Positions 16,462-21,985 of a stretch of 21,985 nt of DNA are shown here, one piece after another. The stretch spans positions 1 to 21,985 of the forward strand of contig CAYTLQ010000079.1 of NCBI GenBank assembly GCA_964438715.1, written 5' to 3'. The position numbers were made by a program, and so were the translations under genes. Under the pieces are notes generated by a model. It ran no database searches and was not told the DNA's origin. It worked only from the letters and a program-made list of their open reading frames with translations. The first letter of the stretch is position 1. Each line of letters starts with the position of its first letter. Source of the DNA: CAYTLQ01 sp964438715. GTDB taxonomy: Bacteria > Bacteroidota > Ignavibacteria > Ignavibacteriales > Ignavibacteriaceae.

Positions 16462-17319
16462 TTATCGCACCATTAATGATTCTGAATGTAATTCGGCTAC
16501 TGCACGACCATGCAATTCATTGATGAGCTGTTGTACTTCTTCAGAAGAAAAATTGCAGAACCATCTATCCGCTCTTCCTTCAATACTTGGAACGCCTTTT
16601 CCTCGTATTGTTTCGGCGATGATAGCAGTCGGGAATTGTGCATGTTCAGAGAGACCACTAAAAACTTCCTGAAGATCATCAAAACTATGGCCGTTGCAGG
16701 TTACTACGCTCCAACCAAATGCCTCAAACTTTCTCTCAAGGGGTTCTATGGGTATTAGTTCTTCTGTGGCAACATTTGCCTGAAATCTATTGCGATCAAC
16801 AATTATAATCAGGTTATTAAGTTTTTTTGCTGATGCAACAAGTAGTCCTTCCCAAATTGAACCCTCATTTAATTCACCATCACCTAAAATCACATAAACC
16901 CGATTATGTAAGCGGCGTAGTTTACAGTCATACGCAACTCCCATTGCAACAGAGAGTAAGTGTCCTAACGATCCCGAGTGAAACTCAATTCCCGGAATGT
17001 TGGTATTTGGATGCCAGTATATGTGGTCATTAGTTTTTAGATGGTTTTCGAGGCGTTGCTCCTCAATAAATCCCAGTTCAACGAATGTACCATATAATGC
17101 AGGTACATCGTGACCCTTGGAGAGAAACAAATAATCCCTTTCAGGGTTTGTTATACTTTCAGGTGATATATTCAGATGATTTGCGTATAAATAAACAAGT
17201 ATATCAGCACAAGAAAGCGATGCACCGGTAAAACAACCTCCGTTTGTGGACATGCGTAGAATATGTTCCCTGACTCTCATCGCAATTTTTTGAAGTTCGG
17301 AAATACTTTTATGTTTCAT
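16462..17319 (-). CDS. Transketolase, N-terminal (TPP-binding) subunit
   Basis: A 285-residue protein corresponding to the pyrophosphate-binding domain of transketolase. LSKGHDVPALY (66-76) and EFHSGSLGHLL (112-122) are typical. The TPP motif runs from GDGELNEGSIWEG (146-158) to NNLIIIVDRNR (168-178), which binds Mg2+ and diphosphate. The active-site His in HSGSLGH is present. It lacks the central and C-terminal domains of fused transketolase (about 660 residues); these are in the next gene. The stop of the SpsF-like gene overlaps this start (ATGA), so translation is coupled. Together with its partner it would form the TPP-dependent sugar-phosphate ketol transferase of this operon. Confidence 0.93.
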   Translation of the reverse strand: MKHKSISELQKIAMRVREHILRMSTNGGCFTGASLSCADILVYLYANHLNISPESITNPERDYLFLSKGHDVPALYGTFVELGFIEEQRLENHLKTNDHIYWHPNTNIPGIEFHSGSLGHLLSVAMGVAYDCKLRRLHNRVYVILGDGELNEGSIWEGLLVASAKKLNNLIIIVDRNRFQANVATEELIPIEPLERKFEAFGWSVVTCNGHSFDDLQEVFSGLSEHAQFPTAIIAETIRGKGVPSIEGRADRWFCNFSSEEVQQLINELHGRAVAELHSESLMVR

Positions 17320-18137
17320 ATTCGTCTCGTCTGTTCGGGAGTTATTGTCTTCAATTCATGCAAGTGATTGCGGTACCAATTAACACCGACATATTTCTTA
17401 TTGATTTTCATTAAGTCAGGTTTTTTTGCTAGTAGGTTGAGAATATCATATAATCCGAAATGAGGCTTGTGCGGAAAAAGCTCCTCATATACTTTGCTGA
17501 TAAATGAATAGTCCTCATCATAGTCTATTGTCCATCTGTGTGACATAGAGTAGTTCAATCCGGTATCCCAAAAAACATTACCAATGCGAAACTTTTCAGG
17601 GTGTTCCCATAAATAGGGAGTAGTATGCTCCCTCTCCATTGGCAGTTGTGCCTCTTTCCAAGCACATTCTAAAGCAGACATCTTCATAACTTCAACATCA
17701 TTACCGTCGGGATAGGTTGCCGGGTGCAAATTACTCACATAATCGTATGAGTCTCTGTTGTCAAGAAAGAACTTAACGACTTTCGAAATAATTGCGGAAT
17801 CGATAAGAGGGACATCTGAGGGAATTTTTAATACAATATCTGCATTGAAGCTTTTGGCCGCCTGATAGTGTCTGTCAAGCAGATCCAAAGGGTGTCCACG
17901 GAAGCAGTTAAAATTATACTTTTCACATAGCTCAACAATTGCGTCATCAATTTCATCGGTCGTTGTGGCAATCACAACAGTACCTGAGTATTCCGAAAAT
18001 TTAACCCGCTCTACCATACGATAAAGCAAAGGTTTTCCTGCAAGTGAAAGGGTAACCTTGTACGGTAACCTGCTAGAACCCATCCGTGCTTGTATTACGG
18101 TGACAATATTTAAATTGGAAAATTGGTTTGTTACCAT
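17316..18137 (-). CDS. SpsF-like cytidylyltransferase (NTP transferase)
   Basis: A 273-residue nucleotidyltransferase of the SpsF/CMP-sugar synthetase-like family. The N-terminal Rossmann-type core carries the nucleotide loop QARMGSSRLPYK (16-27), GKPLLYRMVERV (34-45), and the metal-binding Asp108 in KIPSDVPLID. The motif NDVEVM (146-151) and the sequence REHTTPYLWEHP (169-180) are typical of SpsF proteins in spore-coat and surface-polysaccharide clusters. No NeuA-type gene is present, so this enzyme is the best candidate to activate the sugar acid of this operon with CTP. That is inference. The start overlaps the upstream stop (TGATG), and its own stop overlaps the transketolase N-subunit start (ATGA). 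Confidence 0.88.
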   Translation of the reverse strand: MVTNQFSNLNIVTVIQARMGSSRLPYKVTLSLAGKPLLYRMVERVKFSEYSGTVVIATTTDEIDDAIVELCEKYNFNCFRGHPLDLLDRHYQAAKSFNADIVLKIPSDVPLIDSAIISKVVKFFLDNRDSYDYVSNLHPATYPDGNDVEVMKMSALECAWKEAQLPMEREHTTPYLWEHPEKFRIGNVFWDTGLNYSMSHRWTIDYDEDYSFISKVYEELFPHKPHFGLYDILNLLAKKPDLMKINKKYVGVNWYRNHLHELKTITPEQTRRI

Positions 18138-19207
18138 CAGGAATTACCCCTGAATTTCAGAAATACGGCAAGCACTTTTAATGCAAATCCTGCGTAACGG
18201 TTTTTCAGAACGCTCAGAATTCCTTGTGCTGCGATTCGTAATGGAATTTCTTCCGGAGGGGTTGATAAAATATTTCTGGCAACTACGGCAATGTTTTTTG
18301 CAGAATACCCTCCATTTTGAATAGGAACTAATCTTTTTAGCTGATCGAGATTGAAAGAGGAATAGACTTCTTTACCAAGAGCAAGCCCTATATAAACAAC
18401 AGTAGAGAAGCGTGTGATAAGAACATCGCAATTTGCAATCATGGGTTCTATTTTGCAATCGTGGTAAACAAGCGCTCCGGGAGCATATTTGTTTATCTCG
18501 CGGGTAGCCCTCGCAACATTTTCATTAGGATGTAGTTTAAAGATGAGTTGTCTGCCATTAGCAATTTCAACGGCTTTTCTTATAAACTTTTTTCTGTTCT
18601 CGTATTTGAAAGTTTCCCGTGAGTCAGAGGTAGCAACAAGTACAAAATTTTTGTAGCGGAAATCATTATTGCGGAATGACTCACAATTATCGAAATTAGG
18701 AACACCGGTAACTTCTATCTTTTCCGGAATAACCCCTTTTCTTATAAATAATTCGCGGTAGCCTTCCGAAGCTACACAAAATTTGGTATAGGCATTACTT
18801 AACCCCGTGGTTGAAGTACTTGCTAAATAGCGTGGCAGTCCCAACCACTTTACAAGGTAATACATAAGATTTTCCGGATCAGTCATCCCCTCCTGTATGA
18901 GTATTACCCGTTTGTTTAAAATATTTTTTGGAACTATAAGGTCACTACAAGTGAATATCAAATCATATTCTCTTGATTGTCCTTTGAAGTCAATGTTCAA
19001 ATTGTTTTCGTGCAGATAGTCGAGAGTTTTTTTTCGGAATGCACCGCCGAGAATTGTGAAATTTAAAAATCCCAGACCCACCAATTTATCAATTATTCCA
19101 TCTGCATAATATGGTGTGAAGTAATGGTTAAACCCATTCAAATGCATTGAAATTTTATGCATCTGAGTTGTTTGATTGAGTGAGCCACAAATATAAAGGA
19201 TGTTCAT
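18137..19207 (-). CDS. GT-B-like glycosyl- or glycerophosphotransferase of unknown specificity, first gene of glycan operon
   Basis: A 356-residue protein that looks like a GT-B-fold transferase. The N-terminus MNILYICGSLNQ fits a Rossmann beta-alpha start. VTGVPNFDN (167-175 region) resembles the linker motif TGNPxFD of UDP-GlcNAc epimerase and CDP-glycerol transferase relatives. KLHPNEN (224-230) and the segment ANCDVLITRFSTVVYIGLALGK (258-279) match the K-HP and D-(I)-T-x-x-S-x-x motifs of capsule/CDP-glycerol-type transferases. NeuC 2-epimerase motifs are not seen. It is probably the transferase that uses the activated sugar made by the downstream genes. The start is ATG 19207 with GTAGGA directly before it. 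The gene is divergent from the peroxiredoxin, so it is the promoter-proximal gene of the operon. Confidence 0.65.
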   Translation of the reverse strand: MNILYICGSLNQTTQMHKISMHLNGFNHYFTPYYADGIIDKLVGLGFLNFTILGGAFRKKTLDYLHENNLNIDFKGQSREYDLIFTCSDLIVPKNILNKRVILIQEGMTDPENLMYYLVKWLGLPRYLASTSTTGLSNAYTKFCVASEGYRELFIRKGVIPEKIEVTGVPNFDNCESFRNNDFRYKNFVLVATSDSRETFKYENRKKFIRKAVEIANGRQLIFKLHPNENVARATREINKYAPGALVYHDCKIEPMIANCDVLITRFSTVVYIGLALGKEVYSSFNLDQLKRLVPIQNGGYSAKNIAVVARNILSTPPEEIPLRIAAQGILSVLKNRYAGFALKVLAVFLKFRGNS

Positions 19208-19411
19208 TCCTACAACTATCGCAATTTCTAAAAATTTAATTAGCGAATTTATATGTGCTGTATTAAGGAATTGTTACCTGAATGTTAATGAAATGTTAAT
19301 TCGGGAGTTAAAAACTTTTATTGCAATTTCTGAATCCCACCCCATTTTTATTCATCAAACTAATAACAATAAAATTTTTCCAATAATAAAAATTAAAATC
19401 AGGAGAGACAA
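19208..19411. promoter_or_regulatory. Divergent intergenic region with phased direct repeats (glycan operon / peroxiredoxin)
   Basis: The 204-bp AT-rich region must hold promoters for the minus-strand glycan operon and the peroxiredoxin. AATGTTAAT is repeated exactly at 19281-19289 and 19292-19300, 11 bases apart (one helical turn), and GCAATTTCT is repeated at 19221-19229 and 19323-19331. These are possible binding sites. No -10/-35 pair was convincing. Confidence 0.35.
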
Positions 19412-20119
19412 ATGGAACAAGTTTCCAATATTACACCTATGCCGCGAATAGGTGATAGTGCACCGGCATTCAAGGCAATTACAACACAAGGCGAAATCAA
19501 TTTTCCCTCTGATTATCAGGGGAAATGGGTAATACTATTTAGCCATCCTGCAGATTTTACTCCGGTCTGTACTTCAGAATTTATGACCTTCGCATCAATG
19601 GAAGAGAAATTCGAGAGAGCTAATTGTAAACTGGTAGGACTTTCCGTCGATGGATTATACAGTCATATTGCATGGCTAAGAACAATTAAAGAAAAAATTG
19701 AATTTAAGGGAATGAAAGATGTTGAAGTAAAATTTCCCTTAGTAGAGGATATTACAATGGAGGTGGCAAAAAAATACGGAATGATTCAACCCGGTGAGAG
19801 CAGTACCAAAGCAGTCAGGGCTGTCTTTTTTATTGACCCCAAGGGTATTATCAGGGCAATTATTTATTATCCGTTAAGTTTAGGGAGAAATTTTGACGAA
19901 CTCTACAGAGCGCTTATAGCTCTGCAAACAGCCGATGCGTTCTCGGTCGCTACCCCTGCTGACTGGCGCCCGGGAGATGATGTGATTGTTCCGCCGGCCG
20001 GTTCTTGTGGTGTTGCAAAAGACCGAATGGAGGGAAAAGAGGAAATGAAATGTTATGACTGGTTTTTCTGCACAAAGTCCATTTCAAAAGAAAGCATTGA
20101 ACAAACCATTCTCAAATAA
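19412..20119 (+). CDS. Peroxiredoxin, Prx6-type with extra C-terminal cysteines
   Basis: A 235-residue cytoplasmic peroxiredoxin that reduces H2O2 and organic peroxides. Peroxidatic Cys53 lies in DFTPVCTSEF (48-57) with Thr50 of the T-x-x-C motif and Arg136 as the activating residue. The long C-terminal arm (WRPGDDVIVPP, 185-195) is characteristic of the Prx6 clade rather than AhpC. Three further cysteines, Cys199, Cys214 and Cys220, lie in the C-terminal extension, in positions like those of archaeal Prx6 enzymes (e.g. Aeropyrum), where one acts as resolving cysteine. The gene has a good ribosome-binding site (AGGAGA at 19401-19406) and its own terminator, so it is monocistronic. It is divergent from the glycan operon, and no reductase gene is adjacent. 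Confidence 0.95.
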   Translation: MEQVSNITPMPRIGDSAPAFKAITTQGEINFPSDYQGKWVILFSHPADFTPVCTSEFMTFASMEEKFERANCKLVGLSVDGLYSHIAWLRTIKEKIEFKGMKDVEVKFPLVEDITMEVAKKYGMIQPGESSTKAVRAVFFIDPKGIIRAIIYYPLSLGRNFDELYRALIALQTADAFSVATPADWRPGDDVIVPPAGSCGVAKDRMEGKEEMKCYDWFFCTKSISKESIEQTILK

Positions 20120-20129
20120 TATTCCGAAA

Positions 20130-20158
20130 CCCGGGATGCGTTAGTATCCCGGGATTTT
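20130..20158 (+). terminator. Rho-independent terminator of the peroxiredoxin gene
   Basis: CCCGGGAT (20130-20137) and ATCCCGGG (20146-20153) form a perfect GC-rich 8-bp stem with an 8-base loop, followed by ATTTT. It lies ten bases after the stop codon. Confidence 0.85.
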
Positions 20159-20262
20159 CTGTATCAATTGGCTCTGAATTTCGTATTAATCTCTTATTTT
20201 TATAAATACTTCGGGAAAAATTTTATTTTAGCTCTTTAATCAGCAACAATTCTTTAAAATTG

Positions 20263-21099
20263 ATGAATTTCTCAGTATTCAGTGTTCACAAAAAATTCTT
20301 AATAGTAGTACCGCTAATATTCCTTAATACTTTAAGTGCACAGGATTCGGTTGAATATAAAACCCTAACCGATATTTTGTATTATCCTGAGGTGAGCGAT
20401 ACCTCAGATTATCGATATAAACGGTGCCGGCTGGATTTATATTATCCTGTAAATACTAAAAACTTTAGTACAATTATCTGGTTTCACGGTGGAGGACTTT
20501 CCGGCGGGGAAAAATATATACCGGATGAATTAAAGAATAAGGGAGTTGCAATCGCTGCGGTAAACTACCGCCTGAGTCCATTTGTTAGGGAACCCGAATA
20601 TATTATTGATGCCGCACGGGCAACAGCCTGGGTAATAAATAACATAAAAAAATACGGTGGTGATGTGAACAGGATAGTTGTTTCAGGTCACTCTGCCGGA
20701 GCATATCTTACCCTTATGGTGGGACTGGATTCCAGATGGCTTCAGATGTTCGGATTGCACCCCGATAAATTATCTGCGCTCGTACCTCTGAGTCCACAGG
20801 TCATAACACATTTCTCAATCAGAAGGAACAGGGGCATTAAGGAGACCACACCCGTTATAGATGAATTTGCTCCACTGTACTATGTAAAGGCAGAAACTCC
20901 GCCGATTTTATTAGTAACCGGAGATAGAGAGCGTGAACTATTTGGCAGGTATGAAGAAAACGCATATTTCCGGAGGATGATGATTCTCGCAGGGAACAAA
21001 CATACTTCCTTGCGGGAGCTTGAAGGATTTGATCACGGTTCTATGGTTGCTCCGGGTTGCCTGCTTTTACTTGATTTTATTAAGGAATTAAGTAAGTAG
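20263..21099 (+). CDS. Exported alpha/beta-hydrolase, carboxylesterase (HSL-like)
   Basis: A 278-residue secreted or periplasmic serine esterase. Residues 1-27 form a signal peptide (basic VHKKF, hydrophobic core, TLSAQ cleavage region). HGGG (75-78) forms the oxyanion hole. Ser144 in GHSAG is the nucleophile, with Asp221 (TGDRE) and His258 (FDHGSM) completing the triad. The alpha/beta-hydrolase topology and HGGG motif match hormone-sensitive-lipase/BD-FAE type esterases acting on small acyl or acetyl esters, including acetylated carbohydrates. No lid or extra domain is seen. ATG 20263 is preferred over the overlapping TTG 20260. No Shine-Dalgarno is visible, as is common in Bacteroidota. The gene is separated from the peroxiredoxin by a terminator and is convergent with the DUF1801 gene. 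Confidence 0.88.
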   Translation: MNFSVFSVHKKFLIVVPLIFLNTLSAQDSVEYKTLTDILYYPEVSDTSDYRYKRCRLDLYYPVNTKNFSTIIWFHGGGLSGGEKYIPDELKNKGVAIAAVNYRLSPFVREPEYIIDAARATAWVINNIKKYGGDVNRIVVSGHSAGAYLTLMVGLDSRWLQMFGLHPDKLSALVPLSPQVITHFSIRRNRGIKETTPVIDEFAPLYYVKAETPPILLVTGDRERELFGRYEENAYFRRMMILAGNKHTSLRELEGFDHGSMVAPGCLLLLDFIKELSK

Positions 21100-21165
21100 T
21101 ATTTTTTTTAAATGTTGTTTATGCGCGGAGAGGATATGAAGAGTAAATTTCATATAAATTGAAAG

Positions 21166-21780
21166 TTACTTTTCGTATTTCCAGTTTCTTCCTTTTCCCT
21201 CTGATACCCACTCAATAGTTTGGCGGATTCGCCTGCTTCTTGTTTCAGGGCGTTTTGCTTCATTTATCCATTCAATGTATTCCTTCTTGTGAGAGTAGCT
21301 GAACGAAGTAAAAATATTAAACGCTTTAGTGTTTTGTTTTAGTGCCGCTTCAAGATCAGCAGGAGTTTCGATATCTCTATCCCGTGGCGATTTTTTCTTT
21401 GCGGCAGGTTTAATGCCCTCTTCGTTGAGCTTCGTTGCCTGTTTAATGTATGTAATTAATATTATATCCGGTGGTAATTCACTTAATGATGTAATTCTCC
21501 CGAAATTTCCCATACCTGTCTCTCCCATTAATAATAGTATATTTTCGGGATCTTGCATTATTGATGCTTTCCAGAAAGTAAAAGAACAATGACCTTTAAA
21601 TGCGGCAAAACTACATAAAATTTCATCTTTGTATTCAAAGTGAGGAAAATTCCATTTAATGGTTTCTTTTACTTCCGGACAAGCTTTGTGGATTACTTCT
21701 CTCAGGTGATTCAATATTGGTTGTGCAAAATCCGCTGACTTTGAAATGTACACATCAATCCTGGCATCTTTGGATGGCAT
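21166..21780 (-). CDS. DUF1801 / YdeI (OmpD-associated)-like protein
   Basis: A 204-residue cytoplasmic protein. The N-terminal half (about 1-115) matches the DUF1801 fold, with ETIKWNFPHFEYKDEILCSF (39-58) as its hallmark. The C-terminal half carries the YdeI/OmdA-type helix region, TPADLEAALKQNTKAFNIFTSFSYSHKKEYIEWI, followed by RPETRSRRIRQTIEWVSEGK (177-196). Both halves are known to occur together in Bacteroidota YdeI-family proteins. YdeI has been linked to polymyxin resistance and bacteriocin protection, but the mechanism is unknown and this does not define a function here. A Lys/Arg-rich linker sits at 127-135. ATG 21780 has GGAG seven bases upstream. Nothing else was seen in the leader (21781-21985) except GAAAATATT repeated 18 bases apart at 21890 and 21908. 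Confidence 0.82.
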   Translation of the reverse strand: MPSKDARIDVYISKSADFAQPILNHLREVIHKACPEVKETIKWNFPHFEYKDEILCSFAAFKGHCSFTFWKASIMQDPENILLLMGETGMGNFGRITSLSELPPDIILITYIKQATKLNEEGIKPAAKKKSPRDRDIETPADLEAALKQNTKAFNIFTSFSYSHKKEYIEWINEAKRPETRSRRIRQTIEWVSEGKGRNWKYEK

Positions 21781-21985
21781 TATGTTTCTCCGGATATTTT
21801 AAGAAAATAGGAATTAACTTTTTTTACTTATTATTTGAAATTCTAATCTGTAGTAAAAGGAAGTTCTCAATTTCATAACTGCCTATTTGGAAAATATTCT
21901 GCACTGAGAAAATATTTTGCCTTAGACAGCATTTTAAGTTATCGTATTTTGAACAACGCAAAGTTATAACACACAGACTTCTTTC

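Noticed and set aside
18137..19207. NeuC-type UDP-GlcNAc 2-epimerase
   Set aside because: Similar length and GT-B-like fold, but NeuC signature motifs (e.g. the GHRREN-type region) were not found; the KLHPNEN and ITRFST motifs fit transferases better.

Overview
The window is AT-rich chromosomal DNA from what looks like an anaerobic or facultative bacterium of the Bacteroidota/Ignavibacteriota (FCB) lineage. This assignment is inference. It rests on [FeFe]-hydrogenase maturation (HydF) linked to an aspartase-like gene, a periplasmic-TPR sensor histidine kinase, large SSS-family symporters, an OlsF-like two-domain aminolipid synthase, several genes with weak Shine-Dalgarno signals, and TTG/GTG starts. 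No transposon, phage, CRISPR array or IS was seen. The window is gene-dense, with no gene-free stretch over about 300 bases.

Layout. Bases 1-1635 (+) hold the 3' end of an aspartate ammonia-lyase-like gene whose end overlaps the start of hydF, the GTPase/[4Fe-4S] scaffold for hydrogenase H-cluster assembly. A tRNA-Thr(UGU) with a strong terminator follows (1679-1791), then an unknown lipoprotein gene (1939-2631) and a long palindromic, probably bidirectional terminator. A TPR histidine kinase on the minus strand (2817-4787) is divergent from two translationally coupled Na+/solute symporters (5023-8270). The 235-bp region between them carries phased repeats and a perfect palindrome.

The main feature is a compact minus-strand block from 19207 down to 9349, possibly reaching 8292. 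In transcription order it encodes a GT-B-like transferase, an SpsF-type cytidylyltransferase, a split transketolase (N and C subunits), a class III aminotransferase of the glutamate-1-semialdehyde aminomutase type, an SDR dehydrogenase, a KdsC-like HAD phosphatase, a NeuB-like PEP-condensing synthase without a SAF domain, a di-iron hydroxylase of the sterol desaturase/fatty acid hydroxylase superfamily, and a fused acyltransferase/GNAT protein like OlsF. A metallophosphoesterase follows after 115 bp. The first ten genes overlap or are separated by at most 22 bp. The first eight look like a self-contained route to a CMP-activated (amino)ulosonic acid built with a transketolase step. The set lacks NeuC, LegB/PseB and NeuA, so it is not a standard sialic, legionaminic or pseudaminic acid pathway. 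The last two look like synthesis and hydroxylation of an ornithine/glycine-type aminolipid. Joining envelope sugar and envelope lipid genes in one apparent operon is the best candidate here for an undescribed system.

The right end (19412-21985) holds a Prx6-type peroxiredoxin with its own terminator, divergent from the glycan operon, then an exported alpha/beta-hydrolase esterase and, convergent to it, a DUF1801/YdeI-like protein. All functions are inferred from motifs read by eye; no database search was possible.
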